From contig NAVB01003049.1 in assembly GCA_002179805.1 (NCBI GenBank), positions 1-11,494 of the forward strand: a stretch of 11,494 nt of DNA, written 5' to 3'. Position 1 is the first letter of the stretch. Each line of letters starts with the position of its first letter. A program made the position numbers and the translations under genes. This document shows, in pieces, positions 1 through 9,200 of the stretch. The stretch comes from Acanthamoeba lenticulata (Eukaryota; Discosea; Longamoebia; Acanthamoebidae). The notes under the pieces were generated by a model. The model did no database searches, was not told the origin of the DNA, and saw only the letters and a list, made by a program, of their open reading frames with translations.

Positions 1-199
1 CGTCGCGCGAGCCATTGAGGCCACGGTCGTTCTCGGCCACGATGCTGCGGTACTCTTGCAGCAGCGCTTCCGCGCCGCCCTCGTGTGCGATCGGGATGCG
101 CACGGTGACGTGCGGCGCGCCAGGCCGCACACGCGCCAGCAGGAGGTGTTTGCCTGTGGGCGCCGGCCCTACGAACACAACAGTCCAGCCCTTGGGGAG
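1..199 (-). other. Conserved separase region leading into the catalytic domain (truncated)
   Basis: This is the last part of exon 17 available, residues 1526 to about 1591. It begins LPKGW, followed by a hydrophobic strand ending VFVGP, then GKHLLLARVRPG, a strand ending VRIPI, and a helix containing LLQEYRSIVAEND. Human separase has the same order just upstream of its catalytic fold: a leucine-proline-initiated strand, LLLTR, then a PPVSVQIP strand. This stretch identifies the minus-strand gene. The preceding segment (about 200-420) is a Lys/Ala/Thr-rich, probably disordered linker. The dyad histidine and cysteine should follow within roughly 200-300 codons beyond the edge. Confidence 0.88.
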
Positions 200-3100
200 G
201 GCGTCGACGTGCTTCTGCCACGCGGGAGCAGAGTCCTGCGGGCTCCTGATCGACGTGTCCAGCAGGTCAACCTGCTCGGCCGCATCCTGGCACGACAGGT
301 CGGCAAAGAGCGATGCCAGCTCGTCCTCGGCCGCGCCCGAGCTCGCGGTTTTGCTGGCCTTCTTCTTGGCCGTTCTGGCCGTGGTACTCGCAGTCGTGGT
401 CCTCTCAGGCTTGGCGGGCGCCTCACCGACGCGGCCAGCAGTGATCCGTTCGTGCGCCCACTGGAGGGTGTTCACGCCCGCCGCGCCGCCTGACCAGAGC
501 GAGCGAGCCACATGAGCCGGCGCGTCGTGAGCTGGCTGGCCTATGGCTGGCAGACGACTTGGGGGAGAGCTGTACGTACAGAGATAGTAGACGGCTGGCA
601 GCGCGTTGGGCCGTCCGTGGAGGAGCGCCAGCGAGAGTCGCAGACACGTGGCCAGGTAGGCAGACACGTGCGGGCTCGTAACTGACACGCGATGGGCCTC
701 CTTTAAGGCCTCAAGGGCGCGTGCGATCATCTCAGGCCGGTCATCTGTGGTTGCCTGTCGGAGTGGCACGCGATAAAGAGGTGATAAGATGAGGGTGATG
801 AAGAGGCAGCACGAATAAGCGCCGAGGAGCATCTTGGGGAGGAGTCTGTACGGCTTCCTTGGCTTTGCTGGTAGGCGCGGTGGCCACACGGCCTTTGCGC
901 CGAGCGACCCGCTTAGGGCGAGCAGCCGCGGCGACGCTAGTAGCCCATAGAGCCTCGATCTCCTTCTCCGACTCGGCCGCGCGGGCCATGCCCAGCCGGT
1001 ACAGCAGGTCAGCTCTGCACTCGACCGTCTGTGAGAGAGCCAGCGCCTGCTCGAGCTGCCGCTGAGCCTGGGCCACCTTGCCGGCGTCGAGCAGCGCTTG
1101 CCCTGTCGCGCCCGCCATCGACCACCCTCAACCCATGAGCATTGCGCAGTCACAGGGCCACGCAAAGGGGAGGGCACTGCTCGTCATGCGTACCTTGCCG
1201 CGAGGCAATGTGAGCGAGAAGCGCATGGCGCTGCTGCGTGGTGTCGATCTCCTCATCGTCCTCTTCATCAGTGCGATCCTCATCGTCGTCGGACCAAAGG
1301 ATGACGGGCGCGGCGGCGATGGGGGAGGCATTGCTATCGACCCATGCCACGGGCGGGGTGAGTGCCCGCCGGGAGAGGAGGCGCGTGATCCTGCGCTGGG
1401 CGCGGTCAAAGTGCCCGATGGCCTCTGCGGCGTGGCCCTCGAGGAGGTCCAGGTCGCCCTCGAGCACGCTCAGCTGCACCTCGAGCCAGCTCGCTTGGCG
1501 CATGCCAGCTCCCACCACTGGAGCGCCCTCGTCTTCGACCTCAGTCTTGTCCTCTTCGCTATCATCGCCGTCTTCGCTCTCGTGTTGTCGAAGGAACTGC
1601 TGCGCCTTGGCCAAGTGATCGCGGGCAAGCTCTACCCGGCTGGGAAAGGCGTGCAGGCGACCGAGCAAGTGGTGCAGCGTGGCTGCTTGATAGGGCGGCA
1701 TCGCGGCGAGATCGAGCGCATTTTTGCAGTAGGCCGCCGCCTGCGCCCGCCAGCCTCGCGCCTCCCAGCCCAGCGTGGCTGCGCGCAAGGCCTCGATGTG
1801 CACCTGCAACTTCCCAGGTCAGCACGAGCGACAATGACGCAAGCGCAGACATCGGTAATGAGGGGAGGATCTTGCGTACACGAGCTACGGCCCACACGCT
1901 CGCTACCCATTGCCACTCTTCGTCGCCTCTCCGAGCTCGCGGGCTCGCCCCGTATCGCTCGGCCCTGGCGAGGGCGTCACGGGACATGCGGGCGGCCTCT
2001 CCAGCTTCCTGCGCCGAAGCCGCTGCTCGGCCCTGTGGGTTGGCAGGACGCGAGGTTAGTCCGCATGGCTTCGGGTCAGGCGGAGGAAGAGGACAAGGGC
2101 GAGGAGACAATGCCGAACCTGAGCCAAGCGCAGGGCAGAAAGGAGTATCTTGGCCCTGGCGGACAGCGCCAGGTAGTGTCGAGACTGGGCCTGTGGGTCG
2201 GACTTGACGACCTCGAGGAGATCCTCCAGCGTGCTGGCGTGGCTCTCAAGCTGCCGTGCCACACGCTGCTGCTGGTTGCATTCGGCGCCCTCCGCGGCCT
2301 CGTCATCAGTCACGTCACAGCGCATTGCCTCGAACAGGCGGCACTGCGCCTCGCACGTCGCCCGAGCAAGACTAGCATAAAAATTAACTGGTCAGTTTCG
2401 GCCAAAGACGAGCGCCAATAGCAACCACTTGTGTTGGGCTCGAAGAAGGCGCACTTATAGACAGAGGCCAGGGGAGGAGAAGCTGCAGTGGCGTCCTTCT
2501 TGACTGCAACCTTCTTGCCAGACGCGGAGGTGCGTGACTTGGCCATCGTCGGTGATGAAGCAGATGACGGCATCGTGTGCGGCAGTCTCAGCTGGGCGTA
2601 GATGGCCGCCATCTCCCAGAGGATGACCTCCCGGTTGAGCGCTGTTAGGACCATCGTGCACGTTAGCCAAAAGTGGATTGGGGGAGAGGATCGTCATCTT
2701 CAGGGTCCGTACCATGGGTGGGATGCACGCCGTCAAAGGCGAGCAGCACCTGCAGGCCCACTAGTGCGTAGTCAAGCCGGCCGCACAGTTGCAGGTAGTC
2801 CACCATCGTGTCTGGTGCGGTGGTCGACGTAAGGTCAGCGTCGCGCTAGAGGAGTGAGTGGATGGGGCGGGTTCATACGTAGCAAGAGACGTGTGCGTGA
2901 GGGGTCGGAAAAACAGTTGGGGCTCGCATCCGTCTGCTCGCCCTCAAGGAGTCCCTCAAACAGTAGCTTCCAGCCTAGCAGAGACTTGATCATGTGAGAA
3001 ACCGCGCTGGCGAATTCGCCCGCCTGGGCACAGGCCAGGCCCAGCTCGGCGTAAGCCTGCGCGAGCAGCTGCGCGGCGTCGTCCGCACAGGCCTCGTCCT

Positions 3101-6007
3101 TGGCCCATGACTGCAGTCACGCATGTGAGAGAGTGTACGCTGCAGGGTGCCAAGAGAGAGAAGGGCGGCCGTACGGTTGATTGAAGCAGCTTGACAGCCT
3201 CGCCGTAGCGCTTGATCGCGGTCAAAGCCAATGATGAAAACGAGGTGCTCGAAGTCGAAGTGGAGGAGCTGTCGTCGCACTGAGACAGAGTGTGGTTGAC
3301 CTCGCTGGAATCATTATCGCTGCCGTCATCGTTGTTGGTTGTGTCACAATCCTCATCATCCAGGCCGCCATGCGCCTTCATGAGACGAGCCTCCTCCACG
3401 AGCGCCCTGGTGTATCGCCCCATCCAACGCGATTAAGTCTCCTAAGAGCACACGCACCGTTGGGGACGGGCTCGTACCGAGCGCGGCGGTAGGGGTAGGA
3501 CCGGGCCGGGAGGATGCTCAGCATGTCGGCGGTGATGGCCAAGAGGTGGGCTGGAGGAGCGCGACCGCGCGATGTGTTGAGCTCGTCGAAGAGAAGGTCC
3601 GCTATCCGACCCTCCGGCAGCGCAGCTGCGCGCAGCGTGGCCAGCAGGCTTTGGATGTTGCCATCGATGCCGCCACTGCGCTTGCGCTTGTCTTGCTGCT
3701 TTTTCGTCTTGCTATTGGAGGCCCGCTGGGCCAAGTGCTGCTTGAAGCGCGCCAACAGCTGGAAGAGCTGCGAGGCATCGGTCCCGTCACCACAGAGTGC
3801 CGTGTGGGCGATGGCCTTATGCACGGCGGCCACGCCTTCCTGCGGGTCGGCCTGGTCCCCGAGGTTGTGGTAGCACAGCGCAAGGAGGCGATACCTCTTG
3901 GCCGCGAGTTCGAGCTGCTTTGGGCTCCGCTGGGCTGGCTCGACGCAGAGTTCGAGGACGCGAATGGTGGCTTCATAGTTGTTGCGGTTGAAAAGCTGAG
4001 CAGCAATGTTGTAGAGAGCCGCGTAGAGCCACTGCTGACGTGCTTCCACTCCCTCGGCTGCTTGGGCGGCGTCCTCCATAGCAGCGACCGCGGCGTCGGT
4101 CTGCAAAAATAAAGGAGAGAAGAGTCGAGCGGTTGATGAGCCACCGGCGTCTCGAGTTGCATGTGTGTGGGAGGGGCAGTGCCTGTTCCAGCTCGAGCAA
4201 GTGTCGCGCGGCCAGGTCCAACCCGGCCAACTGAGACGAGCGCAACGACTCAAAGTTTTTGACGGCGATCCCGAGCGGGAGCGTCGCCGGAACAAGACCC
4301 TGCACAGCACCCAATAACGACACATTTTCGTTTTTGTCAACGAGCGGCAAGCGGCAAACTGGTGGAAGGGAGAACGCAGTCACCTTGGCGTCGAGATCAG
4401 CTCCTGCGCTGACGCAGCGTGACAGCACGCGCATGGCCTGGGCGAGTTGTTCGATGACCTCAGTCCCGTTGGTGGACTTGCGTAGGTACGCGAACAGGGA
4501 CGCCGCGGGCGGTGCCATGTGTTCCGACGCATATTTGCGCAGCTCATGCAGCACTTCGGCGAGCCGCAACAGTTGACCGTAGCTCTCCTTCGCCTGTTGG
4601 TTTGGTACGTGGAAGGGTAACAAGAAGGTCGCACGTTAGGACATCAGCGCGTGTGCGCCAAGGCCAGCCGCACCAGGTCAGTCTCAGTGGGCAATTCGTC
4701 AACTGCCAACGTCGCTGATTCCAGGGCAATAGCGAGATGCTCCTTGATCTTTGGTGTCATCTTTAGCCCTGTTTGCAGCAGAGCGTTGGATCAGTGATGA
4801 TTGCGCAGTCTTCAAGACTTTGTAAATCGGTAGTTATGTGGGGCATTGAGCGGAGGAAGATCCAATACCTTGTGTTCGCATGATTCGCAGGCCGACTAGG
4901 GCCAGTTGCGTGTGCGTCATTGCGCGATAGTAGGTAGTGCACATGTCCTCCTCGTCTAGATCGTTTATCAATGGCTTTACACGTCCCTCAAGAAGCTCCC
5001 AGGCTGCTTGGTAATGCTCGGGTAGGGCCTGCCATAGATTAGCACAGAACAGAGGGGGAAAAAAAATGAGGGCTCTCCCTCTCGTCGGAACGAGACGCTA
5101 TGGCGCACCTGGAGGAGTAGGGCAGAGTACAAAAGCCAGTCGAGCTGCCCAGATGCATCGGTTGACTTGCTACTGCCCCAGAGCTGGGTTACTTCTTTGC
5201 AGAAAGCAGCGATTTCAGGTGTGACCACGACCTTGCCACTCCTGGGCACAGAAGGACAGATGAGGATCACGGCTGTTGACAAAAAGACCAAGGCAGAGAA
5301 GAGCGCACTGTCGAGAGGCGCGCATTGCGGCCTTAATCGCCATGGTGAAGTACTCGCTGCAGTTTTTCTCCTTCTCGACCAAGAGGAGGTCGATGGTACG
5401 CCGTCGAAGCTGCAGCGCCTTGGCTCCGTTGACGTTGAAGCTCGGATGATGCGCAATAAACTGAGCAGACTCAAGAACAGCCGCTGCCTGCCGTAAGGCG
5501 TAGCAAACAACCTCCAGAAACTTGCGCGCCTTGTCTGCCTTATGCTTGAGCAAGTGCGCCAGCCAAAACTTCAACTGCCCGCTGATTTCATCCAAATCCT
5601 GGCGCCGCACTACGAGTTAACGAGAGAAGATGGGAAGGCACGTAACAAATTAATACCTTGAACTTCGGAGCTGGATCAGAAGAGAGCAGATTGGTGCAGC
5701 AGCTCATCGCTCCATGCATGGTGGCAACGACGAGGGTCGACAACTCGGCAGTGTCGCCATCATAAGGAGTGAGACTGGCGAAGGAAGGGTCGCTGTTCTC
5801 TTTATTGGCAAGAGCAGCCTTTGATTTTGATCGCTGGGCCTTCACAAGACCTGGAATCATCTGCTTGCCCAAAGCCAAAGCATTGGCATACTGGCCAGGG
5901 CCCGAGCATGTCAGTACAGTTTAAAGAAAAAGAACAGTGCTGCAACATACGCTTTTCTTTCCTATCAGTGCCGTGAGTTTCTGATGTTCTGCATAAATGT
6001 CAGCCAT
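1..6007 (-). CDS. ESP1: Separase (C50 peptidase), N-terminal about 1591 codons, partial at the left edge
   Basis: Separase is the protease that cuts the cohesin kleisin at anaphase; in other eukaryotes securin and Cdk1-cyclin B inhibit it. Exons, read downward: 6007-5951, 5890-5657, 5598-5309, 5241-5109, 5028-4869, 4768-4674, 4593-4183, 4100-3478, 3406-3175, 3110-2879, 2811-2713, 2641-2455, 2371-2119, 2032-1880, 1803-1194, 1102-852, 754-1. Every junction keeps phase. The start ATG (GAGATGG context) has an in-frame TGA five codons upstream. Residues 20-1340 are TPR-like helical repeats (e.g. 524-541, 1094-1126, 1158-1196), as in separase superhelices. From about 1526 the LPKGW, the VVFVG-like strand, LLLAR, a P-x-VTVRIPI-like block and a final ENDRGLNGSRD match the conserved region just before the separase catalytic domain. 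The catalytic His and Cys lie outside the window. Lys/Arg clusters at 591-601 and 1318-1328 look like NLSs. No ExxR self-cleavage motif was seen in the 1400-1525 linker. Identity is firm; single exon edges less so. Confidence 0.92.
3232..3363 (-). other. Asp/Ser-rich linker in separase (residues about 683-726)
   Basis: Exon 9 encodes a low-complexity insert rich in Asp, Asn, Ser and Thr, with runs such as DDEDCD, DGSDNDSS and SSSTSTSST, between two helical segments (ALVEEARLMKA and LALTAIKRYGEAVKLLQ). It is probably a disordered loop between superhelix repeats, with many potential casein-kinase-2-type sites. Two similar acidic loops occur in exon 15 (residues about 1127-1145 and 1224-1238). 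Their function is unknown. Confidence 0.7.
4101..4182 (-). other. Separase intron 7, apparent GC-AG intron
   Basis: Exon 7 (phase 0, ending LLELEQ) must join exon 8 (phase 0, starting TDAAVAAMED after a TTTTTGCAG acceptor). The only GT in 4101-4200 on the minus strand (CCGGTGG) would leave a 44-nt intron in the wrong phase. A CAG/GCACTG junction gives an 82-bp intron of normal size, keeps the frame and joins two amphipathic helices. All other introns placed in this gene start with GT. An alternative is a GT donor about 80 nt further upstream (GTCAAA, phase 0), which would remove a helix that looks coding. Confidence 0.5.
4300..4383 (-). other. 84-nt stop-free, frame-neutral segment in separase exon 7: possible optional intron
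   Basis: The segment starts GTGACT directly after an AAG codon and ends GTGCAG before GGT, so it has intron borders. Its length is exactly 28 codons and it has no in-frame stop, so both retention and removal keep the frame. Its middle is AT-rich (AAAAACGAAAATGTG) compared with the GC-rich third positions around it, which favours an intron. If it is removed, the separase fragment in this window is 1563 rather than 1591 residues. Confidence 0.5.
5795..5803 (-). other. KEN motif in the N-terminal region of separase (residues 49-51)
   Basis: Exon 2 encodes ALANKENSDPSF. KEN is the classical recognition motif of the anaphase-promoting complex with Cdh1. It sits in a polar, probably flexible stretch shortly after a Lys/Ser-rich segment (QRSKSKAAL) and is followed within three residues by a proline, as in several functional KEN boxes. 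A three-residue motif also occurs by chance, so function is only a possibility. Confidence 0.4.
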
Positions 6008-6008
6008 C

Positions 6009-6023
6009 TCACCGTGTGTTCAT
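6009..6023 (-). other. 4-codon upstream ORF before the separase start
   Basis: On the minus strand an ATG at 6023 opens a four-codon frame (MNTR) that ends in TGA at 6011-6009, one base before the separase ATG at 6007. If transcription starts upstream of 6023, ribosomes would end translation almost at the main start codon, a layout that allows reinitiation or translational damping. Whether the leader includes it is unknown. Confidence 0.35.
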
Positions 6024-6056
6024 GCGATGGCGCCGTCTCGTAGTTTTGTACGGACA

Positions 6057-6072
6057 GTTTTGGCGCCAAAAC
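6057..6072. promoter_or_regulatory. Perfect 16-bp palindromic E2F/DP site
   Basis: The sequence GTTTTGGCGCCAAAAC reads the same on both strands and contains TTTTGGCGC in each orientation, an exact match to the E2F/DP consensus TTTSSCGC on both strands. It lies about 35 nt upstream of the 4-codon upstream ORF and 50 nt upstream of the separase ATG. A 16-bp perfect palindrome with this core is unlikely by chance in a 205-bp promoter. Confidence 0.75.
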
Positions 6073-6150
6073 GACAGCAGCAAGAACACCAAGAAAAGAG
6101 AAGGGAAATAGCCTCTTGCTCAAATTATTCTGCTAAAAACACGAATTACG

Positions 6151-6161
6151 TTGGCGCCAAA
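6151..6161 (-). promoter_or_regulatory. E2F/DP-type site 2 (TTTGGCGCCAA on the minus strand)
   Basis: This is a 10-bp palindrome TTGGCGCCAA (6151-6160) extended to a full TTTGGCGC consensus on the minus strand. Its core is the same GGCGCC as the 16-bp palindrome 91 bp away, centre to centre. It stands about 52 nt before the PDS5 ATG. Confidence 0.65.
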
Positions 6162-6171
6162 GTCTTCTGTT

Positions 6172-6180
6172 GGCGGGAAA
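6172..6180 (-). promoter_or_regulatory. E2F/DP-type site 3 (TTTCCCGCC on the minus strand)
   Basis: GGCGGGAAA on the plus strand is TTTCCCGCC on the other, the second classical variant of the E2F/DP consensus TTTSSCGC. It lies 19 bp from site 2, about two helical turns and therefore on a similar face of the DNA, and 32 nt before the PDS5 ATG. Confidence 0.65.
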
Positions 6181-6212
6181 GGACAGACCATCCATCCACC
6201 GATCAACACACA

Positions 6213-9200
6213 ATGAGCTCAGATGAAGGGGCTGCTTCGCAAGTGACCAAGTCACAAGCTGATCGGCAAATCCCCAAAGAGTTTAAAGACAAGAAATATC
6301 TCACCACTGCATTAAAGAAAGATGAATTAGTGCGCCGTTTACAGGTAATAATATTAATTCTTGAGTGAAACCTGTTGGCCAATGTCACTAATTCTTTTCC
6401 GTGCATTCGCAAGAAACTACACAAATTTTTGGAGAACGTAGGCGATGAGCCGGAATGGCAGAAGGAAGCTCTTGACGACGTGGCTGCAGCACTCATTCAA
6501 AGCGATCGACTTGAGCACAAGGACAAAGACGTGCGCCTTCTTGTGGCCTGCGCCTTGGCTGACATTATTCGTATCTACGCCCCAGACGCTCCTTATGACG
6601 ACGAGCCTCTCAAGGTGCCCCCGTTCCCTCGTCGTGTGTTCATTCTTATTTTGTTTATTCATTTTTATTTTGTGGCCAGAGCATTTTTGAGCTCTTCCTC
6701 AGCCAACTGGCTTCCATCGGCTCCACGAGTGATGCATCTCACGCTCTCCGATATTACCTCTTGGATCGACTGTCGAGCGTGCGGGCTTTTGTCCTGCTAA
6801 TTGGCCTCGACGAGCAGCTCTACCTGCGGATGTACGATACCTTCTTCGACATCATGTCGTACGTTCCCCCTCCTCCATAGCAAAAATTCTTCCCTCTTGC
6901 ACAAGAGCAGCAGCCTGAAGCTCACGCGCTTTCGTGCGTCAAACCTATTCCACAGGAAGGACACCAGCATCGAAGTGGTCAACCACTTCCTCGATGTTAT
7001 GAGCGCCTGTCTCAATGAGAGCGAGGAAATCAGCCAGGACCTCATGGAAAAGATATTGGGCTACTTGTTACCCGACCAAAAGGAGGCGCGCCCGCACGCA
7101 TTCCGACTGGCGCAGGCTTTGATCAAGGGTAACGTCGAACTGTTGGAGAACTCCATCATGGACTTTATGAACGACATCCTCGTCAACTTTAAGTCGTCGA
7201 CGAGCGAGCTCAAGTCCCACAGCCACGCGCTCATCTGGGAGCTCAGCAAGATCTCGCCTAACCTGCTGCTCCACGTCATGCCCGAGCTCGAGAAGCAGCT
7301 CACCGTCGAGGACGCCGAGACGCGTGAGGACACTGTTGAGCTGCTGGGCAAGATCTTCTCCGCCGATCAGTCGCGGATGATCAACGGCTACCCGCAGCTG
7401 TTCGCTTCCTTCCTCCGACGCTTCGGCGATGTGGAGCCTTCCATCCGCCGCCGCATGGTCGTCCACGCGGCCGCGTTCCTGACCCACTTGCCTTCGCTCG
7501 ACCTCGGCGACGCTCTCCTCAACCGCGTCCGTGACCCTGATGAGAACGTTCGCGCCGCCGCCCTCGACTCGATCTGCACGGCGGCCCGTGCCAACCCGTT
7601 CCACTTCAAGAAGGACGTCCTCTCCGAGGTGGGCCTTCGCATGCGCGACAAGAAGGTGCGTCTTTCAATGATCAACCGTCCTCGGAAGCGAGACTCAATC
7701 CTTACCCCACGCGGCGCAGCCCGGAGTTCGCAAGTTGGCCATGGTGCGGCTGGCCCAGCTCTACCGCAATCTGTCCAACAGGGATTGGAGCAACGACGAG
7801 ATGAAGAAAGTGGAGCGGGCCTACGGGTGGATTCCCACCAAGATCCTGCACCTCTACTTCCAGACCGATATCGATATCCGGTACGTGCTAGCAGCCCTTC
7901 CTCCGCTTTAGCGCGTTCTGTTCCCGTCAACAAATTCACACGTGCGCGGACGACAGAGTGGCTGTTGACGAGGTGGTGTCGTGGGAGCTTCTGTCGCGCG
8001 ACAAGGGCGTGAAGGAGCGCACGGCGGAGCTGCTCCAGATGCTGCCCTCGTTTGACGAGCGGGCCCATCAAGCTCTCGCACGCCTTCTCAAGGAAAAGCG
8101 AGCGTAAGTCTTTCTCTTTTTATTATTCCTGTTTTTATATTATTCACTTTAGAGGTCAAGCTAAATACGAAAAAAATGAAACACAGGTTCCAGCTGGAGT
8201 TTGTCAAGTATCTTGAGGCGCGTAAGAAGGACGCCGCTGGACGGGAAAAGGGCGGGAAGGTGAGCGATGACGTGGCCGAGTGCTTCCGCGTGTTCCAGCA
8301 CTACATCTCGGCCGCCGTGCCTCGCCTGCAGGCGCTCCACGCGACCAAGCAGAAGGAGCTGTGGACCGCCCTGCGGCAGCTGGCCGACGAGGACGCTGAG
8401 TTCAAGACCGTGCGCGATGCCGTGCGGTCGCTCGAGAGCCAGGCCAAGCAAAAGTCTGGCAAGGCTTCCAAGACGACAGCGGCAGCGTCGGGCGGCACCC
8501 TGGCGGACCTGCTGCGCGCCATCACCTACCGGCTGTCGATGGGCTTTGTTTCGCGGCAGGCCGTGCCGCTGCTGCTCAAGTCCCTGCAGACCAGCTTGCG
8601 CAAGAAGGACGACGACTCGCCGGCGCTGCTGTCGTTCCTGCACGAGGTGTCGGCCTCCTACCCGCAGTTCTTTGCCGACGCCACCGACGATTTGCCCAAG
8701 CTGCTGCAGGATCAGGCCGCGGCCACGATCGATAGCGCCCTGCGCATGCTGGCCCACGTCGGCCAGCACGGCCTCAACTGGCCGCGCGACCTGCGGCACC
8801 GCCTGGCTGAGCTGTGCACCGTCGGCACCCCGAAGCAGGCCAAGCACGCCGTGCGCGCCTACTACTGCATCTTCTCCGACCAAGTCCAGAAGGGCGCCTT
8901 TGCCAAGCTCGCTTCCACGCTGGTCAAGGAGCACCTCGACCTCGGCCAGCGCGAATGCGGCCCGGCCCTGGCCGCGCTGGCCCACATGGCCAAGGTCTCG
9001 CCGGCCGTCCTGACGCCGCTGGCCCCGACCTTGCTCCCGTGGCTCACCGACGAGCTCCTCACGGCTCCGCCGTCCACCCGCAGCAAGGCCGGTGCGTCGA
9101 GCGGCGAGGCCTCCCTTCAGGCGCGCCTCAAGGTCCTCGGCCTCCGCCTGCTGGCCAACTACACGCTGGCCCATCACCAGCAGCCCGACGGCAAGCAGCA

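Larger units (their letters stand above)
6008..6212. promoter_or_regulatory. Shared 205-bp divergent promoter of separase (-) and PDS5 (+)
   Basis: The two start codons face away from each other across only 205 bp, so both core promoters and both 5' leaders lie here. The stretch holds three E2F/DP-type elements: one near the separase start (centre about 58 nt from its ATG) and two close to PDS5 (the nearest ends 32 nt before its ATG). Between them, about 6080-6150 is A-rich on the plus strand and AT-rich. No clear TATA box is seen. The start sites of transcription cannot be fixed from sequence. Confidence 0.8.

Noticed and set aside
546..584. A 39-nt GTACGT...ATAG segment in separase exon 17 as an intron
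   Set aside because: It is shorter than any other intron here (58-100 bp), and the reading frame continues without stops through it.
640..670. Two copies of GCAGACACGTG 20 bp apart
   Set aside because: They lie inside separase exon 17, where they encode VSAYLATCL-type helix sequence; the repeat is short and has no further copies.
1078..2421. Plus-strand open frame of 447 codons
   Set aside because: It runs antisense across several separase exons and introns and has no recognisable domain; the minus-strand exons give phase-consistent, separase-like sequence.
5609..5611. Acceptor AG at 5611-5610 for separase intron 2
   Set aside because: It follows a good pyrimidine tract but puts exon 3 in a frame that meets TGA within about 15 codons. 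The next AG (5600-5599) keeps the frame.
6029..6034. A further GGCGCC at 6029-6034 as a fourth E2F site
   Set aside because: It lacks the flanking T/A runs required by the TTTSSCGC consensus, and GGCGCC is common in such GC-rich DNA.
6057..6072. The palindrome as a hairpin terminator or phage-type operator
   Set aside because: The context is a eukaryotic divergent promoter; there is no loop and no T-tract, and the core matches E2F exactly.
5997..6212. PDS5 start at 5997 or 6027
   Set aside because: The extra residues show no family similarity, would place the E2F sites inside the coding region and overlap the separase start; 6213 has a good context. Kept as a finding because the frame is open.
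6801..8012. Single uninterrupted plus-strand frame as a Pds5 exon
   Set aside because: The frame reads through intron sequence at both ends (6859-6955 and 7656 onward). Family similarity requires splicing at 6858/6956 and 7655/7720.
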